A DNA stretch of 64,000 nt from Vibrio sp. DW001 (GTDB taxonomy: Bacteria; Pseudomonadota; Gammaproteobacteria; Enterobacterales; Vibrionaceae), in NCBI RefSeq assembly GCF_029016285.1, contig NZ_CP091976.1, positions 1,488,001-1,552,000 of the forward strand, given 5' to 3'. Position numbers and translations under genes: made by a program. Shown here piece after piece: positions 53,961 through 63,742 of this stretch (its first letter is position 1; each line of letters opens with the position of its first letter). The notes below the pieces were generated by a model. That model saw only the letters and a program-made list of their open reading frames with translations. It did not search any database and was not told the DNA's origin.

Positions 53961-54111
53961 ATAAGTTTTACTATCTGTGATTCTTTCTATATACGAATAG
54001 CAGATTAGTTTTCCAATACGTATGTTAGTGAAATCGTTTCTTAGATACAGGCAAAGTGGCTGTTGAAATAGTGATAAGACGAGATGTATCGGTTAGACGG
54101 GTTGTTCTTTG

Positions 54112-55008
54112 TTAACCTTGCCTGTTTAAGAAATGCTTTAACGCCCCAATAAGGTTTGCATTGTTGCCAAATTTTGACGCTTCAAGTTTTGGATAAACGG
54201 TTGCGTGAGGTAACGCCGCCATAATGCCATCAAGTTTATTATTGATCTGACTAACCAGATTGGGACGTTGGCTAATGGCACCGCCAATGACGATCAACTC
54301 TGGGTCAATATGATACTGAATATTAAATAGTCCTATGGCTAACTCAGAGAACCAATTATGTACTATGAGCTGTATTTCGTCATGTTGTTGATCATAGAGA
54401 TTAAAGACATCTAACCCATTTAACTGACTCTTATCAATACCTAATTGGTCTGCAGCGGCGTCGACCAAAGCCTGTGTTGACGCCACGTGACCCAATATCT
54501 TGGGCTTACCATTGACGTATCCCTGAATAGCAAAACCAAATTCTCCACCATGAAGGTGATGACCTTTTTGTATTTTTTGTTGAGTGACGATTGCCCCTCC
54601 AATACCACTACCAACAACAACGGAACAAAAATGGTTTGAGTTCTTACCTTTACCAAGCCAAGACTCTGCTAGTGCAGCACAGCATGCATCGTTTTCTAAT
54701 TCAGTTGTAACGCCAAACTTATCTTCATAAAGGGTTTTTATATCAATACCGTGTATATAAGGAAGGGCACTTGATCCATGAATGACGCCGCTTTCGACGT
54801 CAACCGCCCCACAGGTGCTGATTGCAATTCCTTGCACCTCATACTGCTTCTGGCATCGCTTAAAATGAGATGAAAACATATGCAGCCATTTAGGATAAGA
54901 ATCAGCATGGCTAGGCAATGTAAACTGTTCGACAAACTCCGCGCATTCATTCATGACGGCACATTTCACCGAAGTACCACCAAAATCTAAAACAAGATAA
55001 TTTTTCAT
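54112..55008 (-). CDS. ROK-family sugar kinase, likely beta-glucoside kinase type
   Basis: 298 residues. ATP-binding LVLDFGGTSVKCAVMNEC, catalytic VTTELENDACCAALAESWLG, then VVGSGIGGAIV. The ROK zinc motif CxCGxxGC is missing, as in BglK-like kinases. Beside a GntR regulator and a GH1 enzyme, it may phosphorylate cellobiose, a glucoside or glucose. No PTS gene is next to it. Confidence 0.82.
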   Translation of the reverse strand: MKNYLVLDFGGTSVKCAVMNECAEFVEQFTLPSHADSYPKWLHMFSSHFKRCQKQYEVQGIAISTCGAVDVESGVIHGSSALPYIHGIDIKTLYEDKFGVTTELENDACCAALAESWLGKGKNSNHFCSVVVGSGIGGAIVTQQKIQKGHHLHGGEFGFAIQGYVNGKPKILGHVASTQALVDAAADQLGIDKSQLNGLDVFNLYDQQHDEIQLIVHNWFSELAIGLFNIQYHIDPELIVIGGAISQRPNLVSQINNKLDGIMAALPHATVYPKLEASKFGNNANLIGALKHFLNRQG

Positions 55009-55074
55009 TGTCTTAACCGGGTTACCATATTAGAGCCTCAAATAGTGTTTTCTTACGGGTAAATTAGGTATTCA

Positions 55075-55779
55075 CTACATCTTTACAAAATTAGTAGAGA
55101 ATCTAAATTTCTCACACACTTGTTTAACATTCGAGTATTCAAAAATCTCACCATCGTCAAGATAAGCGACCTGTTCAACATTCACTATCTTGTCTCCCAC
55201 AGTTAGAATTAGATGCTCAGCATCTTTTTCGTTAGCATCAATAACCGTAATTTCCATCATAGAGCTGTGGATTTTAAGGTGAAGACCTTCAGTGATATAT
55301 TGGTAAATTGAGCTCTCTATATGTTTTTTAGATAATCCAGAGATTACGTTTATTGGCATATAGGTTTCTTCGATGGCATAGGGTTCATTGTCAATAAAGC
55401 GAACACGAATTATGTGATAGAGCATGTCCCCTTCTTGACAGTTTAACCTATCAGCAAGAAAACGACTCGCAGGGTCTACACTGTAATTGAGCACATTTGT
55501 GTCTAGTTTTTGTCCCTGCGCCTCTGCATTGACTTTGGTTCCATAGAGATGTTTTGACCCTCGCATACTTAATGGACGCTTTACAAATGAACCCGAGCCT
55601 CTTTTTCTCACCACAAGGCCATCTTTAACTAATATATCCAACGCTTTTTTAATGGTTAGTTCACTACAATTGAACTCGTTTGCGAGTGAGGTACCGTCTG
55701 GTAGTTTTTCGTTGTATTTGTATTCCGACTTGACTATCCGAGATCTAATTGTCTCATAAATATCTAAGTACTTAACCAT
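55075..55779 (-). CDS. GntR-family regulator with UTRA domain for the beta-glucoside cluster
   Basis: 234 residues. Winged helix-turn-helix (YEKYNEK-like start; LPDGTSLANEFNCSELTIKK, ALDILVKDGLVVRKRGSGSF) and a UTRA domain (HIIRVRFIDNEPYAIEETYM, then YLDDGEIFEYSNVKQ). Resembles BglR-type regulators that sense a phosphorylated sugar. Two palindromes lie between it and the GH1 gene. Confidence 0.86.
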   Translation of the reverse strand: MVKYLDIYETIRSRIVKSEYKYNEKLPDGTSLANEFNCSELTIKKALDILVKDGLVVRKRGSGSFVKRPLSMRGSKHLYGTKVNAEAQGQKLDTNVLNYSVDPASRFLADRLNCQEGDMLYHIIRVRFIDNEPYAIEETYMPINVISGLSKKHIESSIYQYITEGLHLKIHSSMMEITVIDANEKDAEHLILTVGDKIVNVEQVAYLDDGEIFEYSNVKQVCEKFRFSTNFVKM

Positions 55780-55929
55780 GTAAGCTTCCGTTCATGTTGG
55801 TTGTTATGCAGGATTGAACAAAGATTCTGCGATTTGATTATCTTAACGCCATCTCTATGATAGTCGTTATTTATCTGATCAAATAATCGCGTTAACACAC
55901 GCAGAATAAAACAATATGTATAGAAATTA

Positions 55930-55969
55930 AAACCATATAGGTTTAAAAAAATACACTGTATTATAGTGT
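55930..55969. promoter_or_regulatory. Two palindromes, putative GntR operators
   Basis: AAACC-ATATA-GGTTT (55930-55944) and ACACT-GTATTAT-AGTGT (55953-55969) lie 70-110 bp before the GH1 start and 150 bp from the divergent regulator. Either could be its operator. Confidence 0.5.
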
Positions 55970-56038
55970 GACGAAGGTTAACTATTTGTCGCGATAGCCT
56001 TTTGATTTAAAATCGATCTAATAGGTAAGGTTTGTCTA

Positions 56039-57436
56039 ATGACTCAATATGTTTTTCCAGAAAATTTTTTATGGGGTGCGGCGGCATCAGGTATTCAAAC
56101 TGAAGGTATCACCAACAAGGCAAACCCGTCTATTTGGGATCGTTGGCACGAACAGTCACCAGAACGGTTTTATCGTGAAATTGGCTCTCAGGTTGTGACG
56201 GATACCTACCATCGCTACAAAGAAGATGTAAAATTAATGAAACAGGTGGGTTTCAATTCGTTTCGTACCTCTATTCAATGGTCGCGTTTGATCAAAAATT
56301 ATGAAACGGGTGAAGTCTGTGAAGATGCAGTCGAATTCTACAATAACTACCTCGACGAAATGATTGCTAATGGCATAGAACCTATGATGAATCTGTATCA
56401 TTTCGATATGCCAGCTGAGCTACAGGAGAGGTTTGGCGGATTTGAGTCAAAGAAAGTGGTTGATCTTTATGTCGATTACGCGTCGAAAGCCTTCAAGCTG
56501 TTTGGTAATAAAGTAAAATACTGGATCACGTTCAATGAACCTATTGTTCCTGTTGAAGGTGGCTATTTATATGATTTCCATTACCCATGCAAGAAAGATG
56601 GAAAATTGGCTGTGCAAGTCGCGTTTAATATTATCTTAGCGCATGCAAAAGCGGTTCATGCTTTTAATAAACTGGGTTTAAAAAAAACGAAAATTGGTGT
56701 CGTACTTAACCTGACGCCTTCATATACTCGTAATGACAGTGAAGAAGATAAAAAAGCAGCGTGGTACGCAGATCTGCTATTTAATCGTAGTTTCTTAGAC
56801 CCAATGGTGAAGAACGAATTCCCTAAAGCGTTGTGTGACGTATTAGAAGAACAGGGCGTGACACCTGAAAGCACTCAAACTGAACGAGATGCGATTACGT
56901 CAGCGAAAATAGAATTTCTAGGTGTTAATTATTACGTACCACGTCGAGTAAAAGCACGGGAATCTGAGTACGAGTTAGATTACTTTACACCAGAAGTGTA
57001 CTTCGAGAATCACGTTAATCCGGATGGTCGATTTAACCCATACCGCGATAACAATGAGATTTTGCCGACGGCTATCTATGACATCGCCACTAACGTTAAA
57101 GACAACTATGGAAATATTCCTTGGTTTTTGGCCGAGATAGGTATTGCTATGGACGAAGAGTCCGAAGGAGAGCCTCAGAACAATGGTATTATTGACGATG
57201 GTTTTCGTACTGAACTGATGAAAGAGCATCTTGTTCAATTACATAAAGCGATTGAAGATGGCGCAAATTGCTTCGGAATTCACCAATGGACATTCATTGA
57301 TAATTGGTCGTGGACGAACTCATTCAAACGTCGCTATGGCTTCTATCGCTTGGATTTGAAAACAGGTGACAGAATTCCTAAAAAGCATAGTGTTTGGTTT
57401 AAGAAATTGGCGACGTCTGGTTCGTTTTCAGATTGA
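56039..57436 (+). CDS. Family 1 glycoside hydrolase (beta-glucosidase or 6-phospho-beta-glucosidase)
   Basis: 465 residues. GH1 start FPENFLWGAAASGIQTEG, then FRTSIQWSRL, acid/base YWITFNEPIVP, and nucleophile region WFLAEIGIAM where most members read ENG. Cytosolic, no signal peptide. The ROK kinase nearby suggests a phosphorylated substrate, but this is not decided. A terminator follows. Confidence 0.88.
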   Translation: MTQYVFPENFLWGAAASGIQTEGITNKANPSIWDRWHEQSPERFYREIGSQVVTDTYHRYKEDVKLMKQVGFNSFRTSIQWSRLIKNYETGEVCEDAVEFYNNYLDEMIANGIEPMMNLYHFDMPAELQERFGGFESKKVVDLYVDYASKAFKLFGNKVKYWITFNEPIVPVEGGYLYDFHYPCKKDGKLAVQVAFNIILAHAKAVHAFNKLGLKKTKIGVVLNLTPSYTRNDSEEDKKAAWYADLLFNRSFLDPMVKNEFPKALCDVLEEQGVTPESTQTERDAITSAKIEFLGVNYYVPRRVKARESEYELDYFTPEVYFENHVNPDGRFNPYRDNNEILPTAIYDIATNVKDNYGNIPWFLAEIGIAMDEESEGEPQNNGIIDDGFRTELMKEHLVQLHKAIEDGANCFGIHQWTFIDNWSWTNSFKRRYGFYRLDLKTGDRIPKKHSVWFKKLATSGSFSD

Positions 57437-57472
57437 TCAGAGACCGGTTTGAATAGGTCTCTAACGTTTGTT

Positions 57473-57496
57473 AGCACGGAAAATCGGGTGCTTTTT
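57473..57496 (+). terminator. Terminator of the GH1 gene
   Basis: AGCAC (57473-57477) pairs with GTGCT (57488-57492), followed by a T-run. Confidence 0.6.
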
Positions 57497-57501
57497 AACC
57501 T

Positions 57502-57529
57502 AAAAAAGGCTGCTCAATGAGCAGCCTTT
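57502..57529 (-). terminator. Terminator of maeA
   Basis: AAAGGCTGCTC (57505-57515) pairs perfectly with GAGCAGCCTTT (57519-57529). The A-run at 57502-57507 gives the U-tract for leftward maeA transcripts. Confidence 0.85.
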
Positions 57530-57550
57530 AAGCGTTAAACCACGCCAATA

Positions 57551-59242
57551 TTAGAACGAAGTACGTTTATAAGGACGATAATCTGGTGTCCAGAAGTTCT
57601 CCTTGATCTTCTGCATGATCCTTTCGTCGGTACGTTGCGACGCGACACCTTGCTCCATTGCTTTTTTCGCAACCGCAAATGCGATCTTAACCGACACATC
57701 GCGGATATCTTCCAATGGCGGTAAGAGTGCGCCTTTACCATTGATGGCCAGCGGTGAACATTCCGCTAACGCGCGACTAGACGCCATTAACATCTCATCG
57801 GTTACTCGGCGAGCTCTTGCTGCCAATACACCCAAACCGATACCTGGGAATATATAGCTATTATTACACTGCGCGATTGGGTAGGTTTTATCACCAATGA
57901 CAACAGGATCAAATGGGCTACCCGTCGCTACGAGTGCCTCGCCATTTGTCCAACGTAGGATATCTTCGGGTAATGCTTCTACACGACTTGTTGGATTTGA
58001 CAGCGGGAACACAATAGGGCGTTTACAGTGTTTATGCATCTCAGTAATGATGTCTTCACTAAACAGACCCGGTGCACCGGAGACACCAATAAGCACCGTT
58101 GGTTTACCATTCTTCATTACTTCGAAGAGCGATACATCGTTGCCTTCCGTATCCCATTCATTGAGAATCGCGCGTTTCTGAACCAGTTTTTTCTGGAAGT
58201 CTAAGAGGTTAGGCATGTCGTCGGTTAAGATACCCCAACGATCAACCATAAATACTTGTGAACGAGCTTGCTCGTCGCTAACCCCTTCGGATACCATTTG
58301 AGCGATAATCGCTTCGGCGATACCACACCCCGCAGAGCCTGCGCCTAAAAACGCAATACGTTGTTCACTTATTTTAGATTTTGCCGCCTTACATGCCGCC
58401 AATAGTGAACCAACAGATACCGCTGCGGTACCTTGAATATCATCATTAAAGCAACATACTTCATCTTTGTAACGCTCAAGCAAAGGCATGGCATTTTTCT
58501 GAGCAAAATCTTCAAACTGTATTAATGCTTCTGGCCAACGACTTTTTACGGCTTGAATAAATTCGTCTACAAAGGCGTTATAGTCTTGTTTGCTGACGCG
58601 AGGATGACGCCAACCCATATACATTGGGTCAGAAAGTCTTTGTGGATTATTCGTACCTACATCAAGCACAACAGGTAAGCAATAAGCAGGGCTAATACCA
58701 CCACACGCGGTGTAAAGTGCTAGCTTACCAATGGGAATACCCATGCCGCCAATACCCTGATCACCTAACCCGAGAATACGTTCGCCATCGGTAACAACGA
58801 TCACTTTTACTTTATTACGAGAAGCGTTGTTGAGCATATCTTCAATATGTTCACGGTTTGGATAAGAGATAATCAATCCGCGAGCACGGCGATAAATATT
58901 AGAGAAATTTTCGCACGCAGCACCTACTGTTGGGGTGTAGATGATCGGCATCATCTCAGTGATATGATTTTCAACCAAGCGGTAAAAAAGGGTTTCGTTT
59001 GTATCTTGAATGTTGCGCAAATAGATATGTTTGTCCATATCTGATTCGAAGCTTTGGTATTGTAAGTAGGCGCGCTCTACTTGCTCTTCAATCGACTCGA
59101 TCGCCTCAGGAAGCAGACCATCTAGATTGAATAGAGCGCGTTCTTCTTTGTTAAACGCGTTACCTTTGTTGAGTAAAGGTGCTTCTAGTAGGGCTCGACC
59201 TGCATAGGGAATATAGAGTGGGCGTTGGCTTTTGTTATTCAT
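57551..59242 (-). CDS. maeA: NAD-dependent malic enzyme
   Basis: 563 residues. [76 protein letters not shown] and [17 protein letters not shown] are the malic enzyme signatures. Oxidatively decarboxylates malate to pyruvate. Single gene with its own terminator. Confidence 0.96.
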   Translation of the reverse strand: MNNKSQRPLYIPYAGRALLEAPLLNKGNAFNKEERALFNLDGLLPEAIESIEEQVERAYLQYQSFESDMDKHIYLRNIQDTNETLFYRLVENHITEMMPIIYTPTVGAACENFSNIYRRARGLIISYPNREHIEDMLNNASRNKVKVIVVTDGERILGLGDQGIGGMGIPIGKLALYTACGGISPAYCLPVVLDVGTNNPQRLSDPMYMGWRHPRVSKQDYNAFVDEFIQAVKSRWPEALIQFEDFAQKNAMPLLERYKDEVCCFNDDIQGTAAVSVGSLLAACKAAKSKISEQRIAFLGAGSAGCGIAEAIIAQMVSEGVSDEQARSQVFMVDRWGILTDDMPNLLDFQKKLVQKRAILNEWDTEGNDVSLFEVMKNGKPTVLIGVSGAPGLFSEDIITEMHKHCKRPIVFPLSNPTSRVEALPEDILRWTNGEALVATGSPFDPVVIGDKTYPIAQCNNSYIFPGIGLGVLAARARRVTDEMLMASSRALAECSPLAINGKGALLPPLEDIRDVSVKIAFAVAKKAMEQGVASQRTDERIMQKIKENFWTPDYRPYKRTSF

Positions 59243-59579
59243 TTATAACTCTTATTGGCAGACTTTATTGATGGAAGTAACAATTGTTACAAAACGAACG
59301 CATTTTATTACATATGCGGGTAAAAGGTAATCGATTATCTATGATTTAAATGGTCAAAACTCATTTATTACTTATTAATGGCAAAAACTGCATTGATTAT
59401 AGTTCTACATCTTGTTGTTTGCTCGCAATGCACTTTGAATATCCTATTCTACAGATGTCAATCACATTGAGTTAGTGAGCTAAACTATTCGATGGTTGTT
59501 GTTGCCGATTGCTTTGATTGTAAAGTAGCCGCTAATATGCTTCAGTATAGATATATAATGATTCTCATTTACGGAAACG
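59243..59579. other. maeA-selO divergent promoter region
   Basis: No gene seen. Should contain both promoters. A Fur-like site lies at its right end. Confidence 0.6.
59554..59572. promoter_or_regulatory. Fur-box-like site upstream of selO
   Basis: TATAATGATTCTCATTTAC matches 14 of 19 positions of the Fur consensus, with conserved TAATGAT and TCATT. It ends 7 bp before the selO start codon. Confidence 0.45.
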
Positions 59580-61013
59580 ATGATTGTGAAATTAGAAAAT
59601 ACCTACCAACAGTTAGGCACGGCGTTTTATCAACAAATTGAGCCTATTCCGGTTATACACCCCGTACTTTTTTTATGGAATGCTCCGTTAGCTAAGCAGC
59701 TTACGCTGCCAGACAATGTGGAATCTAATGCGGCGCGATTGTTTTCGGGCAACCAGTTATTAGAAGGTTCAATCCCCATCGCATTAGCGTACGCCGGACA
59801 TCAGTTCGGTGGATTCAGTCCACAGCTTGGTGATGGGCGTGCCCATTTATTGGGTGAAGTACTCATGGCGGATAATCGTCGACTGGACATACAGCTGAAA
59901 GGTTCTGGTCAGACGAAGTATTCTCGTCGAGGGGATGGGCGATGCGCGATTAAACCCGCCATCCGAGAATATATAATGAGCGAGGCGATGTATGCATTGA
60001 GGGTTCCGACAACCCGTACACTTGCGGTTGTTACGACGGGTGAAGATCTTTATCGAGGGCTATCGGAGCCTGGTGCCGTTGTTACTCGTGTGGCGCAAAG
60101 TCACATCAGAGTTGGTACATTTCAATACTTCGCGGCTCAAGGCGAGACAGATTCTCTAGCAAAACTACTCGATTACGCCATTGAAAGACATTATCCAGAT
60201 ATCGACCTAACGGACGAGCATCGGGCTCTTGTTTTCTTAGATGCCGTTATCGACAAGCAGATAGAAACCATTGTGCATTGGATGCGAGTGGGCTTTATTC
60301 ACGGAGTAATGAATACAGATAATGTGACTATTTCGGGGGAAACCATCGATTATGGTCCTTGTGCCATGTTAGGTATTTATCACCCAGAAACGGTGTTTAG
60401 CTCGATTGATACGAATGGACGTTACTGTTTCGGTAATCAGCCTTCAATTATGCAGTGGAATATGGCGCGACTTGCTGAGTGTCTGATACCGCTAATCGGC
60501 GGTGAGAAAAACGATATTATGACATTACTCGAAAGTCGGATACTCAATATCACAGATAGATACCAAACCGCCTACTACCAGATGATGCACAATAAACTGG
60601 GTTTACTAGAGGCCTCTAACAATGAATTAATTGATGACCTTCTCACTCTATTGCTCGATAATAATTTGGATTACACTCAATCATTTATCGATCTAACTCA
60701 AGTGTTGAATCAGGATGATCTGTCCGTTTCTGGGATTGATAGTGAATGGATAGAAAAATGGTTGTCGCAAATAAAACAAGAGGATAGGCTGACCTCATTG
60801 AAGCTTATGCAGCAAAGCAATCCCGTTGTTATTCCGCGTAATCATCATGTAGAACGAGTGTTGGAAGAATGCAAAGCGAGTGGAAACAACGCATCTGCTC
60901 TCAATTATTTGAACGTTTTGCTGTCTCCTTATCAAGAAATTCCAGAGACTAGTGATTATAATGATCTTCCGATAGACCGTGATGTTAGCTACCAAACCTT
61001 TTGCGGTACTTAG
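59580..61013 (+). CDS. selO: SelO-family protein adenylyltransferase (YdiU)
   Basis: 477 residues. IALAYAGHQFGGFSPQLGDG, RRLDIQLKGSGQTKYSRRGD, GRCAIKPAIREYIMSEAMYA and HGVMNTDNVTISGETIDYGP are SelO pseudokinase signatures. The enzyme transfers AMP to Ser/Thr/Tyr of target proteins, with roles in redox stress. It ends YQTFCGT; the Cys stands where animal SelO has selenocysteine. Confidence 0.94.
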   Translation: MIVKLENTYQQLGTAFYQQIEPIPVIHPVLFLWNAPLAKQLTLPDNVESNAARLFSGNQLLEGSIPIALAYAGHQFGGFSPQLGDGRAHLLGEVLMADNRRLDIQLKGSGQTKYSRRGDGRCAIKPAIREYIMSEAMYALRVPTTRTLAVVTTGEDLYRGLSEPGAVVTRVAQSHIRVGTFQYFAAQGETDSLAKLLDYAIERHYPDIDLTDEHRALVFLDAVIDKQIETIVHWMRVGFIHGVMNTDNVTISGETIDYGPCAMLGIYHPETVFSSIDTNGRYCFGNQPSIMQWNMARLAECLIPLIGGEKNDIMTLLESRILNITDRYQTAYYQMMHNKLGLLEASNNELIDDLLTLLLDNNLDYTQSFIDLTQVLNQDDLSVSGIDSEWIEKWLSQIKQEDRLTSLKLMQQSNPVVIPRNHHVERVLEECKASGNNASALNYLNVLLSPYQEIPETSDYNDLPIDRDVSYQTFCGT

Positions 61014-61030
61014 TGCCAGAATATGTAGAG

Positions 61031-61972
61031 ATGACAATAATGAACGAATTTTATCCCATTGGTAAAAAAGACCAAAAATGGGGCGAGTCAGAAAAAGCAG
61101 AGTGGCTTAAGCAAATCAGCGCGAAGAGAAACTACCACGATGAAGTGGTCACCAAAATTGTTGCTTTAGCCGATCGTTTTCTGGTCGATCAATATGGCAT
61201 GTTGCAATATGGTGCAAAAACGTTCCCACTTTACGTTCTAAAAAGCCTTGATTGGGATTCAAGTAAACCAACCGTATTGATTACGGGTGGTGTTCATGGG
61301 TATGAAACTAGCGGTGTACAAGGTGCGTTATTATTTTTGGAAGCAGAAGCGCACCACTACCAGGACAGTTTTAACATCCTTGCGGTACCATGTGTTAGCC
61401 CGTGGGGTTATGAAGTTATTAACCGGTGGAACGCATTGGCTATCGATCCTAATCGCTCGTTTTATCCTGAGAGTCCGGCTCCAGAGTCAGCAAATCTCCT
61501 AAAACTTATTGAAAAATACAGAGACTCGATAGTCGTGCATTTTGACCTTCATGAGACGACGGACAGTGACGAAACGGAATTTCGTAGAGCGTTAGCCGCG
61601 AGAGACGGTGTTGAGTTTGTCCCGTGCAGTATTCCAGACGGATTTTACACAGTAGGGGATACTGAGAACCCGCAAACCAGTTTTCAAAAAGCCGTTATTG
61701 AATCGGTGAGCCTTGTGACTCATATAGCCGACGCAGATAGTGAGGGGAATATCATTGGGTCACCTATCACTCAAAATGGTGTGATTAACTACCCAATGAA
61801 ACAACTTGGTTTGTGTGGCGGCATGACAAATGGCATGTTTACCACGACAACCGAGGTGTATCCTGACAGTGATAAGGTGACAAACGACGATTGCAATAGG
61901 GCCCAAGTTGCGGCGATCTCTGGTGGTTTGGATTATGTGTCGGATTGGATGAGTAAGAATGAACTATATTAA
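61031..61972 (+). CDS. M14-family zinc carboxypeptidase-like protein
   Basis: 313 residues from ATG 61031 (61040 also possible). Zinc residues appear in TGGVHGYETSGVQG (His-x-x-Glu) and VVHFDLHETTD. TEVYP near the C terminus could hold the catalytic Glu. No signal peptide, so cytosolic, closer to the succinylglutamate desuccinylase/AstE-like branch than to secreted enzymes. Overlaps the next small gene by 14 bases. Confidence 0.85.
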   Translation: MTIMNEFYPIGKKDQKWGESEKAEWLKQISAKRNYHDEVVTKIVALADRFLVDQYGMLQYGAKTFPLYVLKSLDWDSSKPTVLITGGVHGYETSGVQGALLFLEAEAHHYQDSFNILAVPCVSPWGYEVINRWNALAIDPNRSFYPESPAPESANLLKLIEKYRDSIVVHFDLHETTDSDETEFRRALAARDGVEFVPCSIPDGFYTVGDTENPQTSFQKAVIESVSLVTHIADADSEGNIIGSPITQNGVINYPMKQLGLCGGMTNGMFTTTTEVYPDSDKVTNDDCNRAQVAAISGGLDYVSDWMSKNELY

Positions 61973-62168
61973 CTTGCAACTAGACTCAGAGGCTCAAGCT
62001 ATTGTAGGTGAGTTGCTTGATGGGTTAGATGACGTTGATGGTTGGCTTAAGATGACCGCCCGAATTGCTGCACAAATAGACGCAAAGTTAAGCGAAAGTC
62101 TTTACGTTGGCAACGTGCAGTGGTTTAGTGATTCTGACTACATTGAAAAAGAAATTGAATATCAATAA
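61959..62168 (+). CDS. Small hypothetical protein downstream of the M14 peptidase
   Basis: 69 residues, acidic, helical (GELLDGLDDVDGWLKMTARI). Overlaps the M14 gene, so is cotranscribed. Not recognised. Confidence 0.6.
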   Translation: MNYINLQLDSEAQAIVGELLDGLDDVDGWLKMTARIAAQIDAKLSESLYVGNVQWFSDSDYIEKEIEYQ

Positions 62169-62198
62169 CAAAGATATTGCCATACTAGCATCTTTCTA

Positions 62199-62597
62199 TC
62201 AGTAGCTTGGAGGACGACTATCTTGCATCAATAAATCGAGCTTTAATTGTGCTTGTTTCGGCTTCTCCAAGTCTACAACTTCAATCATTTCACATTCATC
62301 CCTAATCATTTCAGAAATAAGGCTAGGGTAATGACGACAATCTTCAGGTCTGTCTAAGTAAATACTGCATGTATACTTTTTTGGCGCGAGCGCGTTTTTA
62401 TTAGGTACAATTTCAAGAAAAGGGCATCGTTTAAGTCTCATACCAGATTCAGGATCGAACCAAATTTCGTCGTTCTTAACGTATTCGAAAATGTTGGGGT
62501 TAAATATTTCCCATAGGTCAATCTCATCTTTTGTCGCCCAAATGTCGCCATCCCCGTATTTGATACAACATTTACCACATTGATTACAATCTTTCAT
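62199..62597 (-). CDS. YkgJ-family cysteine-cluster protein
   Basis: 132 residues with CNQCGKCCIKYGDGDIW at the N terminus, RCPFLE, YTCSIYLDRPEDCRHYP: the cysteine pattern of YkgJ-type zinc or iron-sulfur cluster proteins. Cytosolic. Exact role unknown. Confidence 0.88.
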   Translation of the reverse strand: MKDCNQCGKCCIKYGDGDIWATKDEIDLWEIFNPNIFEYVKNDEIWFDPESGMRLKRCPFLEIVPNKNALAPKKYTCSIYLDRPEDCRHYPSLISEMIRDECEMIEVVDLEKPKQAQLKLDLLMQDSRPPSY

Positions 62598-62762
62598 CGT
62601 TCGCTATTTAACAGGATGTACACTTTCGTAGTGTACCACTGATGATATTTTTGGAACGTGAATTGTTTTGGTAACAAACAAATAGAGATGGTTTTTGACG
62701 CTAGATATGTAATTATTGTGGTTCCAAGCGTGGCACGGATTTTACGGTAAGGTTTTATTGAT

Positions 62763-63218
62763 ATGGACATCAAAATAGATAACTTGGAAAGCGGTGACGT
62801 TATCCAACTTTTACAAGAGCATATGCAAGATATGCTTGCGACATCTCCTGCAGAGAGCGTACATGCCCTAGATGTACCGGCTTTAAAGGCACCTTCTATT
62901 ACGTTTTTTAGCGCAAGAGAATGCGGTCAACTACTCGGTTGCGTCGCCATTAAAGAGCTTTCAACGACCAATGCAGAGATCAAGTCCATGCGCACTCATT
63001 CTCATGCGCGTAACAGTGGCGTCGCCTCCACGTTACTTGAGCATGTTTTGGTTGTGGCTAAAAAGAGAGGCTATGAGTCACTGAGTTTAGAGACTGGCTC
63101 AATGGCGTTTTTTAAACCAGCACGAAAGCTATACATAAAGTATGGCTTTACACCTTGCGAACCTTTTTCTAATTATCAGTCTGACCCCAATAACACATTT
63201 ATGTCTATCGATCTTTAA
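62763..63218 (+). CDS. GNAT-family N-acetyltransferase
   Basis: 151 residues. LLGCVAIKELSTTNAEIKSM, then the acetyl-CoA motif RTHSHARNSGVASTLLEHVL and YIKYGFTPCEPFSNY. Transfers an acetyl group to an amine of unknown identity. Followed by a HAD gene 32 bp later. Confidence 0.9.
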   Translation: MDIKIDNLESGDVIQLLQEHMQDMLATSPAESVHALDVPALKAPSITFFSARECGQLLGCVAIKELSTTNAEIKSMRTHSHARNSGVASTLLEHVLVVAKKRGYESLSLETGSMAFFKPARKLYIKYGFTPCEPFSNYQSDPNNTFMSIDL

Positions 63219-63250
63219 GTAAGAATCTAGAATTTTGATAGGAAATGAAG

Positions 63251-63718
63251 ATGAAAACGTATCTGTTTGATTGGGGTGACACCCTTATGATTGATTATCC
63301 GCACACCTCTGGGAAGATGTGCGATTGGCCACATGTACAAGCGGTTGAGGGTGCACCAGAAACATTGAAGTACCTTTCACAACGGCATCGTATATATGTT
63401 GCGACCAATGCTGCCGAGTCATCTGAAAAAGATATCCGACTCGCCTTTGAGCGGGTGGGGTTGGCGGAATATATTACTGGTTATTTTTGCAAAGCAAATT
63501 TAGGCGTAGGAAAACGATCACCTGAATTCTTCTTAGCGGTACTGAACCAATTAAATCTGCCTGCTGAACAAGTCACGATGGTGGGGGACACCTTAGAAAA
63601 TGATGTTCTTCCAGCTCAACAATTGGGCATAAAGGCTATTTGGTTCAATAAAGAAGCGAAGCCTCATCAATGTGAAGCTTCGATCACTCAAATTTGCAAA
63701 CTCACTGAGTTGTGTTGA
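63251..63718 (+). CDS. HAD-family hydrolase
   Basis: 155 residues from ATG 63251 (AGGAA 6 bases upstream; 63245 also in frame). Motif I is FDWGDTLM (WGD in place of the common DGD), motif II VATNAAES, motif III region GKRSPEFFLAVL, motif IV MVGDTLENDVLPAQQ. Phosphatase of small substrate, unknown. Confidence 0.9.
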   Translation: MKTYLFDWGDTLMIDYPHTSGKMCDWPHVQAVEGAPETLKYLSQRHRIYVATNAAESSEKDIRLAFERVGLAEYITGYFCKANLGVGKRSPEFFLAVLNQLNLPAEQVTMVGDTLENDVLPAQQLGIKAIWFNKEAKPHQCEASITQICKLTELC

Positions 63719-63742
63719 CAGGCTGGCCGTATTTTATGGGGC

